A DNA stretch of 64,000 bases from Polaribacter huanghezhanensis (GTDB lineage: Bacteria; Bacteroidota; Bacteroidia; Flavobacteriales; Flavobacteriaceae): positions 558,001-622,000 of the forward strand of contig NZ_CP128595.1 of the NCBI RefSeq assembly GCF_030444335.1, read 5' to 3'. This document shows, piece by piece, positions 33,996 through 42,918 of this stretch (positions are counted from its first letter, which is position 1; every line of letters begins with the position of its first letter). Both the position numbers and the translations under genes were made by a program. The notes beneath the pieces are model-generated. The model was not told the origin of the DNA and ran no database searches. It worked only from the letters and a program-made list of their open reading frames with translations.

Positions 33996-36014
33996 CTAAA
34001 CTCTCAATGAAATCTCAATAGTAATTTTAGTGCCTTTATCTTTTACAGAATTAATATTTACTTTCCCTTTGAGGTCATTTACTCTTGATCTGATATTTTT
34101 GAGTCCAATTCCTTTAGATTTAGCCTTTGTATTAAATCCAATTCCATTATCTTCAATACAAAATAGTAAATTATTTTCAGCTTTGGTAAAACTTATTATC
34201 ACTTTTTTTGCTTCTGAATACTTGTTAATATTTTGAATAGCTTCTTGTAGTATTCTGTAACAGTTTATTTTTATAGTATTAGAAATATTTTCCCAGTCAA
34301 TATTTTTATCAAAGTTTAATTGAAAATTAAAACTAGTGATTTTACTTTGTTTTTCCATCAATTGTTCTACTAATACTTTAAAGCTGGAGTTGTTATTAAA
34401 CTCTGTTAACTTTAAATTGTGTGAGATTTCTCTAATTTCTTCTTCAATAGACTGTAACTCATTAATGTTTTTTTCACGCGCTTTTATGTCATTTTCTGAA
34501 ACTCCTTCGTTAAAAGCATCTAAACTTAATCTAGTACCAAATAATCGACCCAACACACCATCATGAAGATCTCTTGAGATTCTGTTTTGCTCATTAACAC
34601 TACCTTCATTAAACATTTTTTGTTGTGAAAGCATTAAATTATAAATTTCGATATTGGATTTATCCTCCTTTTGTGCAAACTCCAATTCTTTATTTTTTGA
34701 ACGTTGTCTAATTATGAAATATATTAATAAAAAAAATACTGAAGTAATAATTAATATTAGCATTAATAAGTAGTTCTTTTCTTGAGTTTTTTTATTCTCT
34801 TGAATTACTTCATCTGTTTCATAAGCAATACGTGTAAATTTTTCTCTAACAACCCTTTCTTGTTGTTGTAAACTATCTGAAAGCTGAATGTATTTATTTA
34901 AATACTGTTTCCCCTTAGTCCCTTGTGAAATTTTTGACAGTAATTTATAAGATTCTAATAAACCATCATTGTAATTTATTTCTTTTGCAATATTTTTTGA
35001 CAACAAGCCGTATTGAAGTGCTTTTAAGGTATCGTGTTTTGATAAATTGTATTCAGCCAAATGATGATAACTGGCTACCATTCCGTCTTTTATTTGTAAG
35101 CTATCTCTAATTTGTAATGACTTATAAAATAATGCTGGAATTTCGGAGAGTTCTTCTAATATAAATTTTGAATAGGCTTTATTATCTAATGCCATTGCAT
35201 AAAGTCTTGGGTTTCTAATGTTTAAATTTTTAATTTCGAGGGCTTTGTTATAAGAATCCAAAGCAACTATATGATTCCCTTGTTTAGCATATACCCTACC
35301 AATATTGTTATAAGTAGTTGCATATAAAAATTGATTATTTTTAATTTTACTTAAATAAGATTTAGATTTTTCAAAATTTTGAATTGATAAATTAAATTTA
35401 CCCAAATTCTTATTATTAATTGCTAATGAATTATAAGCTAAATACAAACTTCTAAATTCATCAGTACCTTCAAGTTTAGAAATAGCCTTAATAGCATTAA
35501 TTTCGCTTCCAGTAAAATCTTTTACATCCTCTTGAAGGGTTGCCATACTGAGTAACATCCGTCCTTCATTTATTTTATCTTCTCTTAATTCAAAAAGATG
35601 TAAAGCCTTGTTATAGAAGTAATATGCACTATCTACTTTATATTCAAATTGATAAAAATATCCTAAATAAGAGTAAGCTCTTGTCAATGCGATTGTATCT
35701 TTTCTGTCTAAAGAAAACTTTAAGATTTGTTTACTTTTCCTCCCATATTCTTTAAAGTCACCTAGCATTAAACTACCATAAGTTGTTCTAATTAGTAAAT
35801 GAGCTTTAAGTGAATCATTTTTTATTTTATCTATTTGATTGTCTGCCTTCGATAAAAAAACAGTACGAATAGAGTCATTAAATGAGATATTACTAGAAAG
35901 TTGAATCAATGAATCTACCTTTTTACTAATAGAATCATTTTGTTTTTGCTCTAATTTTTCAGAACATCCGAGCAGGAAAAGTACCGCAATTATTAAAATT
36001 ACATTTTTTATCAT
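33996..36014 (-). CDS. TPR-containing histidine kinase (HisKA_3 type)
   Basis: The protein has 672 residues. The start MIKNVILIIAVLFLLGCSEK reads as a lipoprotein signal (Cys17), followed by about 350 residues of TPR repeats in the periplasm, a transmembrane helix near 408-428 (LLMLILIITSVFFLLIYFII), a HisKA_3 domain with the phospho-His in RISRDLHDGVLGRL, and an ATPase domain with ENLLFCIEDNGIGF. This design is common in Bacteroidota two-component systems paired with NarL regulators. The sensed signal is unknown; the location suggests that it controls the peptide/RND module. Confidence 0.85.
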   Translation of the reverse strand: MIKNVILIIAVLFLLGCSEKLEQKQNDSISKKVDSLIQLSSNISFNDSIRTVFLSKADNQIDKIKNDSLKAHLLIRTTYGSLMLGDFKEYGRKSKQILKFSLDRKDTIALTRAYSYLGYFYQFEYKVDSAYYFYNKALHLFELREDKINEGRMLLSMATLQEDVKDFTGSEINAIKAISKLEGTDEFRSLYLAYNSLAINNKNLGKFNLSIQNFEKSKSYLSKIKNNQFLYATTYNNIGRVYAKQGNHIVALDSYNKALEIKNLNIRNPRLYAMALDNKAYSKFILEELSEIPALFYKSLQIRDSLQIKDGMVASYHHLAEYNLSKHDTLKALQYGLLSKNIAKEINYNDGLLESYKLLSKISQGTKGKQYLNKYIQLSDSLQQQERVVREKFTRIAYETDEVIQENKKTQEKNYLLMLILIITSVFFLLIYFIIRQRSKNKELEFAQKEDKSNIEIYNLMLSQQKMFNEGSVNEQNRISRDLHDGVLGRLFGTRLSLDAFNEGVSENDIKAREKNINELQSIEEEIREISHNLKLTEFNNNSSFKVLVEQLMEKQSKITSFNFQLNFDKNIDWENISNTIKINCYRILQEAIQNINKYSEAKKVIISFTKAENNLLFCIEDNGIGFNTKAKSKGIGLKNIRSRVNDLKGKVNINSVKDKGTKITIEISLRV

Positions 36015-36062
36015 AGCTAAAAAGTATTACTAAAGTAAATGTAATGAAATGATTTAAAAAAA

Positions 36063-36084
36063 ACCTCATGTATAATCATGAGGT
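36063..36084 (-). terminator. Terminator of the polyproline lipoprotein gene
   Basis: ACCTCATG and CATGAGGT form an 8-bp stem with a 6-nt loop. Read on the minus strand, it is followed by eight T. Confidence 0.75.
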
Positions 36085-36096
36085 CTTTTATCAGCA

Positions 36097-36282
36097 TTAA
36101 CCTCCAGATGGAGGCGGTGGTGGTGGTGGTGGTGGTGGGTCATCATCACCACCAGAATCAGTAGTTAATTCTGTATTCTCCTTATTTTGATATAGATCGT
36201 TATCTTCATCAAGATCTGTACAAGAAACAAACAGTAAACCACCTAGCATTAAAATTGCTACATATATTATTGATTTCTTCAT
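36097..36282 (-). CDS. Small polyproline lipoprotein
   Basis: The protein has 61 residues. A lipoprotein signal ends LLFVSC (Cys21); the mature 41 residues are acidic, then contain ten consecutive prolines and end SGG. The prolines are encoded by a (CCA)n tract (36115-36137), which could change length by slippage in steps of one residue. It is probably a surface or periplasmic spacer. It sits between the kinase and the LytTR gene with its own terminator, so it may be part of the same regulated locus. The gap 36283-36612 holds a 14-bp palindrome (TTTGAAGCTTCAAA, 36454) and a direct repeat ATCAATTGAAAT (36470 and 36484). Confidence 0.65.
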   Translation of the reverse strand: MKKSIIYVAILMLGGLLFVSCTDLDEDNDLYQNKENTELTTDSGGDDDPPPPPPPPPPSGG

Positions 36283-36612
36283 TTTTAATTGAATTAAAAT
36301 TTGACAAAAGCCGTCCTACTCAAGTGTTATACTGAGGTGATAATTCACGAAAAAACGACACTAAATAATCAATGTGGGAAGTCATTGATGTTTGCAGAAA
36401 TCAATAGTTAACTAGTTTTCCCAGACTAATAAAACTTTTTTATCCTACCCTTTTTTGAAGCTTCAAATAATCAATTGAAATGCATCAATTGAAATTGTAC
36501 ACACCAAATTTAAATAATAATTGGGTTATTTAATAGTGATTGGAGTCTTGTTTTGTATAAGGTTCTATAGGTTTAGTGAACAGCCTAAAACAAGTGGTGA
36601 ATGGTGTTTTAA

Positions 36613-37374
36613 TTACGCTGTAGTTTTAACATGATTCTCTGAAGATAAACTCAATAAGAAATTACGAATTTCAAGCATTTCAGATTTTAATCTTTTTGAA
36701 AAAGGTATCACTTGTTTGGTGAATTTAAGGATACATTGATATTTACTGAAATGAATTTTTGAAATGAAATTTACATTTACCATATAGCTTTTATGAATAC
36801 GTACAAACACATTTGGTAAAGTTGTTTCAAAATTCTTAAGTGTTTGACAACTAGTTACTACTGAGCCATCCTTTAAATAGAAGTCAGTTGTATTATTATC
36901 CGCTTTTAGATATATAATATCATTTGCTACTAAAAACCGATACTCGGTAAATGATTTTAAACAAATAGATGAAGATTCTGGTTGGCTTTTCTCAAATCTT
37001 AGTAGCGATTTTTTTAAATCGAAATAATTAAATGGCTTCAAAAGATAATCGAAAACTCCATTTTTAATTGCTTGATATGAATGGTTCGTTGAGGAGCTTA
37101 TTGCAATAAACTTAGGTAGGATCTCCAAATACTGATGCAATTCATGTATCATATTAAAAGAATTCGTTTTTATCAAACCTACTTCTAATTCTGTATTTAA
37201 AAATACAAGATTGGGAATTTGTTCTAGTGCTAGATTTATTGCTTCAGACTCATTTTTGGCAATACCAACACAATAATAATTAGGATAGCTTTCCAGTTGT
37301 TGTTTTAACTCTCTAGTATCTTCTATTTGAGAGTCAACAATTATGTATTTATATTTTTTTGTAGAAAAATCCAA
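36613..37374 (-). CDS. LytTR-type regulator with a degenerate receiver domain
   Basis: The protein has 253 residues. The N-terminal CheY-like domain (about 8-125) has Asn60 where the phospho-acceptor Asp belongs (NLVFLNTEL), and the acidic pair is reduced (IIVDSQ), so control by phosphorylation is unlikely. FDYLLKPFN is kept. The C-terminal LytTR domain (about 145-245) contains DIIYLKADNNTTDFYLKDGS and FVRIHKSYMVNVNFISKI. A TACGG-type site (37427-37441) lies 53-67 bp upstream, which suggests autoregulation. It is the best candidate for the regulator of that motif, since LytTR proteins bind sites of this size. Confidence 0.8.
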   Translation of the reverse strand: MDFSTKKYKYIIVDSQIEDTRELKQQLESYPNYYCVGIAKNESEAINLALEQIPNLVFLNTELEVGLIKTNSFNMIHELHQYLEILPKFIAISSSTNHSYQAIKNGVFDYLLKPFNYFDLKKSLLRFEKSQPESSSICLKSFTEYRFLVANDIIYLKADNNTTDFYLKDGSVVTSCQTLKNFETTLPNVFVRIHKSYMVNVNFISKIHFSKYQCILKFTKQVIPFSKRLKSEMLEIRNFLLSLSSENHVKTTA

Positions 37375-37426
37375 CTATCAATATTTTTTTATAATTCAAA
37401 AATAATTGATTATTGAAACAGATAAC

Positions 37427-37441
37427 TACGGCTTTACCGCA
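37427..37441. promoter_or_regulatory. TACGG-type operator upstream of the LytTR gene
   Basis: TACGGCTTTACCGCA matches the perfect sites at 13 of 15 positions. Confidence 0.5.
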
Positions 37442-37587
37442 TATAATTTCTTAAAATAAATGTTGTAACACTCAAACAAGGTGTGATTTTTCACAAGCTA
37501 AACCCATAATAATATGTCTTTTTATAGCTTTTGATACTATTAAAGTAAATATTTCAAATAGGATGAACTTCTTTTTAAAAAATTTAC

Positions 37588-37595
37588 TATATTTG
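37588..37595 (+). promoter_or_regulatory. TAnnTTTG -7 box of small RNA copy 2
   Basis: TATATTTG lies directly before the predicted RNA, with no coding frame following it. Confidence 0.55.
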
Positions 37596-37667
37596 AATAG
37601 AAAGTGTTAATCACTATTCTTTTTCATAGCAATTCACTCCACCTCTCTAAAGAAGTGGAGTTTTTTA
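37596..37667 (+). ncRNA. Two-hairpin small RNA candidate, copy 2
   Basis: After the -7 box comes hairpin 1 (GAATAG / CTATTC, or alternatively AGTG / CACT), then the linker ATTCTTTTTCATAGCAATT (37616-37634), identical to copy 1, then hairpin 2 ACTCCAC / GTGGAGT (37636-37661) and six T. Stems differ in sequence from copy 1 but stay paired. The transcript would be about 70 nt. The remainder of the gap 37668-38299 shows no convincing gene; a 24-codon frame (37727-37801, minus) and a small hairpin (GGAGC/GCTCC, 38102-38119) are the only marks. Confidence 0.65.
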
Positions 37668-38299
37668 TTAATTAAATCTTTAGAAAAAGATCCAAACAAA
37701 GAAGCTATCCTATCAGAGTGCTAATTTTAAACATTGGCATATAAATAACATAATTTCTCTACCCAGACGCGATATTCATCTTCAATTTGAATAAGCCTCA
37801 TAATATTAATGAAAAACCGAACCCGATTTAGCGATATTTGAAAATTTAAGGTAAAACCTATTCTCATTTTTATTTACTACAGTAGATTTCTCCAGAAGTG
37901 AAAATCAAACATTAGAGGCAGGTAATTTTGTTATTCCTTTTAATAACTATAAATACATTTGTAAAACAATAATGACAGGTCTGCCGAATGAATAATGGTA
38001 TAGTATAACGATTAAATATGGTTTTATAATTTTAGTAGTCTTATTAAAGCCTTAAGTTATTGAAGTATAAAAAAATTTGTTTCGATAATGCAGTAATAAG
38101 GGGAGCCTTCTTGTGCTCCTACTCTTATTAATGAGATTTTTATTTATTTTGTTTTAAAACTACTGTTTTTACTAAGGATTATAGCTGTAAAAATATTCTA
38201 AGAAACGATTCGATACTTATTTATAAAATAAATTAGAATCTGGATAATATCGAACCAATAGTTAACTTTATAAGACCTTAAAAGGAAGATTTACTCAAT

Positions 38300-38536
38300 T
38301 TATCTTTCTAAATCCTTGTCTTGGCTTCTCTCTTTTTGAGAATATAATTTTTTAAGTTCTTGCGTTCTTAATTTGGTTTGATTTTGTTCAAAGAAATATT
38401 TCCCGTCTTTCAATCCTTGGATGTAATCGTTCAAACTATTTGTTTTAAGTATTTCTTGAAGTAACTCTGGATTATTCTTTGCCAATAAATATGCATGATT
38501 AAAACCTTTTAAATATTTTTCATTTACGTTATCCAT
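38300..38536 (-). CDS. Small charged element protein
   Basis: The protein has 78 residues, mainly helical and charged (LNDYIQGLKDGKYFFEQNQT, then KLRTQELKKLYSQKERSQDK). No family is recognised. The start overlaps the stop of the excisionase-like gene by one base, so the two are translationally coupled. Its place next to an integrase suggests a role in excision or mobilisation. Confidence 0.5.
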   Translation of the reverse strand: MDNVNEKYLKGFNHAYLLAKNNPELLQEILKTNSLNDYIQGLKDGKYFFEQNQTKLRTQELKKLYSQKERSQDKDLER

Positions 38537-38805
38537 TAGAAAAGTTTTTTGGAATGCTTATTCAGATATTTTATTATAGAATCATAATCGTAAAGGATGA
38601 TTTTTTTTTGAGGTTGCGTAAAAGCAACACTCCCCTTGTCACGCAATTTCTGCAAAGTTGTCTTACTTTTAATGTTTAATATCTCCATTGTACGTTCAGG
38701 AGAGATCCATTTATCTTGAGTAATGTTCTGTTTCTCTTTTAAACGATCTACAACTTGTTCAACTAGTTGATAAAAAGCTTCTTCTTGTAAGCAAATGACT
38801 TCCAT
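38536..38805 (-). CDS. Excisionase-like helix-turn-helix protein
   Basis: The protein has 89 residues. The segment SPERTMEILNIKSKTTLQKL followed by RDKGSVAFTQPQKKIILYDY matches the MerR-like winged helix of excisionases and element control proteins (HTH_17 type). Such proteins bend DNA at att sites and direct the integrase towards excision. It follows the integrase gene by 22 bp in the same direction. Confidence 0.7.
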   Translation of the reverse strand: MEVICLQEEAFYQLVEQVVDRLKEKQNITQDKWISPERTMEILNIKSKTTLQKLRDKGSVAFTQPQKKIILYDYDSIIKYLNKHSKKLF

Positions 38806-38827
38806 GTGTTAAAGATAAAATAATTTA

Positions 38828-40042
38828 TTAAAAATCTATTACTTTGTCTAAAGCATCATCTGTATCTTTATGCATAAAGTTAGATTGATAGTTGATTGTA
38901 GTAGTAACCGATGAGTGTCTATATAATTTCTGTAACATTTGAATAGGAATTTTATCTCCAGATATATTTCCAAAAGTATGACGTGCAATGTGCATCGTTA
39001 GCTTTTTATTAATTTCTGCTTTTACTGCTATTTGTTCTAAGTATTTATTAAACTTTTTGTTAGCGGTTTTTGTCTTTGCTAAAATATCCTTGTCACTTTT
39101 TAAATTTGCTTTTTTAAGTTCAGGAAAGATAAAATCATCTTCATTTAATTTATCTTTTGCATAATTTTCTAATATTGGTAAAACCTTTTGAGGTAATTTA
39201 AGAGATAAGAGTTTATCATTCTTATTCATTCGGTAATGCAATCTTTCGTCAAAAATATCACTCCATTTAATCTTTAATACGTCTGCAACACGCATACCTG
39301 CCAAATAGAAACTAAAGAGCCATACATTTCTTGCATGAAGTTCTTGTTCCTTGAGGGTTTCTAAGTTTTCTATTTTCTTTACTTCATCAGCAGACAATCC
39401 CACTTTCTCTGTTTCTGGAAATTTGACCCTAATTTTACCTTTCCCGAAAGGATATAATTTACTATCAACAATCCCCTTTCTAATAGCAATGTTAAATAGC
39501 GTCCTAATAACTATAAGATTATTAGTAATTGAACGTGGAGAGTTTTTTCTTTTTATTCTAAGGTGAGAAATAAAATTTTTAAGAAAATCTTCATTAATTT
39601 CTTTAAAAGATAAATTATCAGAGCCTGCAAAATTTATTACGTGATTAATCCTTGGTTTATCTGAACTTAATCGAGTTAATTTTTTATTAGCTTCCAATTC
39701 TAATAAAAATTGTTTGCTAATATTATTAAAGCTTTCGTTCTCAAAAGGCTTTACTATCTGTTTTTTAATTTGTTTTGAGGAAAACTCTTTATGATTTGAT
39801 TGCAACTCTATAACTGTATCACTTGCTTCAGCTAATCTCTTAACAAGTAAATTATTTAAGCGAACTGAATTAGGATGTGATTTTTTTATTTTCCTTTCTA
39901 CATCATCCCAATGATGAGATTCAATATAATGTCCTGTGTAGATAACATTAGCTTTTCTATTTTTAACAATTCTAATCATTAAGGGATACAAGCCCTCTTT
40001 ATTAGGTTTTTTTCGTAAGATTAATCTTATACTAGATGCCAT
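38828..40042 (-). CDS. Tyrosine recombinase (Bacteroidota integrase with SAM-like domain)
   Basis: The protein has 404 residues. It has an N-terminal arm-binding region (about 1-95), a SAM-like core-binding domain (about 105-200) and a catalytic domain with R251 (GMRVADV), H351 and R354 (HIARHTF), H376 (YRHSS) and nucleophile Y385. It belongs to the large integrase group of Bacteroidota conjugative and mobilisable elements. A tRNA-Leu scar lies 190 bp upstream, and direct repeats that could be arm sites lie between them (40110-40131). It should integrate the element into the 3' end of tRNA-Leu(CAA). Confidence 0.9.
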   Translation of the reverse strand: MASSIRLILRKKPNKEGLYPLMIRIVKNRKANVIYTGHYIESHHWDDVERKIKKSHPNSVRLNNLLVKRLAEASDTVIELQSNHKEFSSKQIKKQIVKPFENESFNNISKQFLLELEANKKLTRLSSDKPRINHVINFAGSDNLSFKEINEDFLKNFISHLRIKRKNSPRSITNNLIVIRTLFNIAIRKGIVDSKLYPFGKGKIRVKFPETEKVGLSADEVKKIENLETLKEQELHARNVWLFSFYLAGMRVADVLKIKWSDIFDERLHYRMNKNDKLLSLKLPQKVLPILENYAKDKLNEDDFIFPELKKANLKSDKDILAKTKTANKKFNKYLEQIAVKAEINKKLTMHIARHTFGNISGDKIPIQMLQKLYRHSSVTTTINYQSNFMHKDTDDALDKVIDF

Positions 40043-40109
40043 ATTGTTAATGTATTATCTTATTTTAGTATTACGTAACTTTGGGTTATAAAGCTAAGTT
40101 AACATTTTT

Positions 40110-40131
40110 AGGTCAAACATAGGTCAAACAT
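40110..40131. repeat. Tandem 11-bp repeat near the integrase, possible arm sites
   Basis: AGGTCAAACAT occurs twice in a row between the integrase start and the tRNA scar, where integrase arm-binding sites are normally found. Confidence 0.5.
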
Positions 40132-40231
40132 AAGCTGATTTTATGCGGTTTTATATGCTTTTATAAGGCACTGTAAATAAAGGCAAGTGCTTGAAAATTA
40201 GCACAGATAGATACATATTGAACCATTAAAA

Positions 40232-40289
40232 ACTGGATTCAAAATCCAGTTCTTTCGGGAGTGTGGGTTCGATTCCCACCTCGAGTACA
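40232..40289 (+). tRNA. Truncated tRNA-Leu(CAA), attachment-site scar
   Basis: The anticodon arm CTGGA-TTCAAAA-TCCAG (anticodon CAA), a short variable arm, the T-arm GTGGG-TTCGATT-CCCAC and the acceptor strand CTCGAGT are present. The D-arm and 5' acceptor strand are missing from the upstream sequence, so it cannot be a working tRNA. It marks the right junction of an integrated element; the intact tRNA should lie at lower coordinates on the same strand, outside this window. Confidence 0.75.
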
Positions 40290-40330
40290 AAAAACCTCAA
40301 CCTTTTAATGTTTAAAAAGTTGAGGTTTTT
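40289..40330. terminator. Bidirectional terminator after the tRNA-Leu scar
   Basis: AAAAACCTCAAC and GTTGAGGTTTTT pair over 12 bp, with A and T runs on the two sides. Confidence 0.65.
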
Positions 40331-40413
40331 ACATTTTAAGTCTTTTTAACCCTCTTTCAATAGTTCTTTGCTCTCTGAAAAAACGATCCTAAACTAAATT
40401 ACTAGTTTCTAGT

Positions 40414-42906
40414 TTACAATTTTACTTTTCTTAATCGCAAAGAATTAGCAATAACTGACACAGAGCTAAAACTCATGGCTAAAGCAGCAATTATTGGCGA
40501 TAATAAAACACCAAATATTGGAAATAAGACACCTGCTGCAATGGGCACACCTAAAACATTATACACAAATGAGAAAAATAAATTTTGCTTGATGTTTTTC
40601 ATCACTGCATGACTTAAATTTTTAGCTTTTACAATGCCTTGTAAATCGCCTTTTACCAACGTAATTTCAGAACTTTCTATGGCAACATCTGTACCTGTTC
40701 CCATGGCAATACCCACATTAGATTGTGCTAGTGCCGGTGCATCATTAATACCATCACCAGCCATGGCCACTATTTTTCCTTCTGCTTGTAATTTTTTAAT
40801 GAATTCTAATTTATCTTCTGGTAAACAACCTGCTTTAAAACTGGTTAAATGCAGTTCATCTGCTACAGCTTTTGCCGTATTTTCATTATCACCTGTTAAC
40901 ATAATAACTTCAACACCTTTGTCCATTAATGCTTTTACAGCTGCTTTACTAGATTCTTTAATAGCGTCTGAAATACTCACAAAACCTACGGCAATAGCAT
41001 TCACTGAAATATAGGATACTGTTTTACCTAGTTTTTGTTCTGCTGTAATTTTAGTTTCTAGTTCGTTTGGAATTGATGCTTGTATTTGTTCCATCAATTT
41101 TTTATTTCCTAGTGCCACTTTATCTTTAGCAACAGTTCCTACAACACCTTTACCAGCAACAGCTTCAAAATCATTCACTTTAATCAATGTTGTCTTATTT
41201 TGCTTCGCATAATTTACAACAGCTTGTGCCAATGGGTGCTCGCTATATTGATTTAATGATGCAATTTGTTGTAATAAATCAGTATTCTTTTCATCTATAG
41301 CAACTACTTTCTCTACAGAAGGTTTTCCTTCCGTTAAAGTCCCCGTTTTATCCGTAATTAAAACATTTACTTTATTCATTAATTCAAGTGCTTCTGCATT
41401 TTTTATCAATACACCATTTTGTGCACCTTTACCAACACCAACCATAACAGACATTGGCGTTGCCAAACCTAATGCACATGGGCACGCAATAATTAATACA
41501 GCAACCGCATTTACAAAAGCATAAACAGTAGCTGGTTCTGGCCCAAAATTAGCCCAAATAATAAAAGTGATTATAGAAACCAAAACCACAATCGGTACAA
41601 AATATTTAGAAATAGTATCTGCTAATTTTTGAATTGGAGCTCTAGAACGACTCGCGTCATTTACCATTTGAATAATTTGTGACAGCAAGGTTTCTGAACC
41701 TACGCGCTCTGCTTTCATCACAAAAGATTGTGTTCCGTTTATAGTTCCTGAGCTTACTTTATCATCTACAGTTTTATCAACAGGAATCGGCTCTCCTGTA
41801 ATCATCGATTCATCAATACTACTTTTTCCTTCAAAAATTACACCATCTACAGGAATTTTATCGCCTGGTTTTACGCGCAATAAATCACCTGCTTTGATAT
41901 CGTGAATTGACACTACTTTATCTTCTCCATCAACTACTAAAACAGCTTCAGATGGTGCTAATTTTAGTAATTCTTTAATCGCACCACTTGTTTGACTGTG
42001 GGCTCTAGCTTCTAATAATTGCCCTAGTAAAACTAGGGTTAAAATGACTGCTGTTGCTTCAAAGTAGAGACTTACATCTCCGCTTTTACTTTTAAATTCA
42101 GCAGGAAAAACATCAGGAAATAACAAACCAACAATGCTAAATAAAAAGGCCGCTCCTGTACCTATACCAACCAAGGTAAACATGTTTAAATTCCAAGTAA
42201 TAATAGATTTCCAAGCACGTTCAAAAAACATCCAACAGGTATAAAAAACAACTGGAATTGTTAAAAATAATTGCAACCAATCCCAATATAATTGAGGCAT
42301 TACTTTAGTAAGCGGATTGGATGGAAGATGCATGGACATTGAAATAATAAATACCGGAACTGCAAAAATTACGGATAATTTCATTTTTTTTAGCAACTTC
42401 TGATAGGTTTTATCTTCTTCACTTTCCGTTGGTTTCATTGGCACTAAATCCATTCCGCAAATTGGGCAAGAACCTGGTCCGTCTTTAATTACCTCTGGGT
42501 GCATCGGGCATGTATATTGGGTTTTTTGCACTGCTTTTGGCTGTTCAATTAAGTCCATTCCACACACAGGACAATCACCTGGTTTTTCGTACGTTTTCTC
42601 TCCTTCACAATGCATCGGACAATAAAAAATCCCATTTCCATCCTTTACTTGTACCTTTTGATGATGTTTATGGTCTGAATGATGGTGTTCGTGTCCAGGC
42701 ATTTCTATCGTGTAATGTAAACCTGCTTTTAATAATGCTTCTTGTAATTTTTCTAAAGGAACATGAGAGGACATTTCGATCGTTACCTCAGATTCTTTTA
42801 AATCGACTTCTACTTTCGTAATTTCTTTTAAGTTCCCTAAAGCACTTTCTGCATTTGCTTTACAGCCCATGCAAGTCATTCCTATTAATTTATATGTGTG
42901 TTTCAT
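40414..42906 (-). CDS. copA: Copper-exporting P1B-type ATPase
   Basis: The protein has 830 residues. In order: an HMA domain with GMTCMGC (9-15), a His-rich linker ([11 protein letters not shown]), two heavy-metal-binding HMBD motifs (about 94-120 and 131-157, CPMH...CPICGMDL), transmembrane helices, the metal-channel motif ACPCALG, the phosphorylation motif DKTGTLT and the HP motif [11 protein letters not shown] with an HMA domain indicates Cu(+) export from the cytoplasm. It is the last gene of the leftward copper run. The two HMBD repeats are typical of Bacteroidota. Confidence 0.95.
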   Translation of the reverse strand: MKHTYKLIGMTCMGCKANAESALGNLKEITKVEVDLKESEVTIEMSSHVPLEKLQEALLKAGLHYTIEMPGHEHHHSDHKHHQKVQVKDGNGIFYCPMHCEGEKTYEKPGDCPVCGMDLIEQPKAVQKTQYTCPMHPEVIKDGPGSCPICGMDLVPMKPTESEEDKTYQKLLKKMKLSVIFAVPVFIISMSMHLPSNPLTKVMPQLYWDWLQLFLTIPVVFYTCWMFFERAWKSIITWNLNMFTLVGIGTGAAFLFSIVGLLFPDVFPAEFKSKSGDVSLYFEATAVILTLVLLGQLLEARAHSQTSGAIKELLKLAPSEAVLVVDGEDKVVSIHDIKAGDLLRVKPGDKIPVDGVIFEGKSSIDESMITGEPIPVDKTVDDKVSSGTINGTQSFVMKAERVGSETLLSQIIQMVNDASRSRAPIQKLADTISKYFVPIVVLVSIITFIIWANFGPEPATVYAFVNAVAVLIIACPCALGLATPMSVMVGVGKGAQNGVLIKNAEALELMNKVNVLITDKTGTLTEGKPSVEKVVAIDEKNTDLLQQIASLNQYSEHPLAQAVVNYAKQNKTTLIKVNDFEAVAGKGVVGTVAKDKVALGNKKLMEQIQASIPNELETKITAEQKLGKTVSYISVNAIAVGFVSISDAIKESSKAAVKALMDKGVEVIMLTGDNENTAKAVADELHLTSFKAGCLPEDKLEFIKKLQAEGKIVAMAGDGINDAPALAQSNVGIAMGTGTDVAIESSEITLVKGDLQGIVKAKNLSHAVMKNIKQNLFFSFVYNVLGVPIAAGVLFPIFGVLLSPIIAALAMSFSSVSVIANSLRLRKVKL

Positions 42907-42918
42907 TTTTTGTAAATT

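Noticed and set aside
33152..37634. The shared 19-bp sequence as inverted ends of a transposon
   Set aside because: No transposase lies between the copies, and each copy sits between two hairpins with a T-run, which fits an RNA gene better than an IS end.
37727..37801. 24-codon minus-strand frame in the gap before the excisionase region
   Set aside because: It is too short, has no conserved feature and no supporting neighbour; it may be a remnant.
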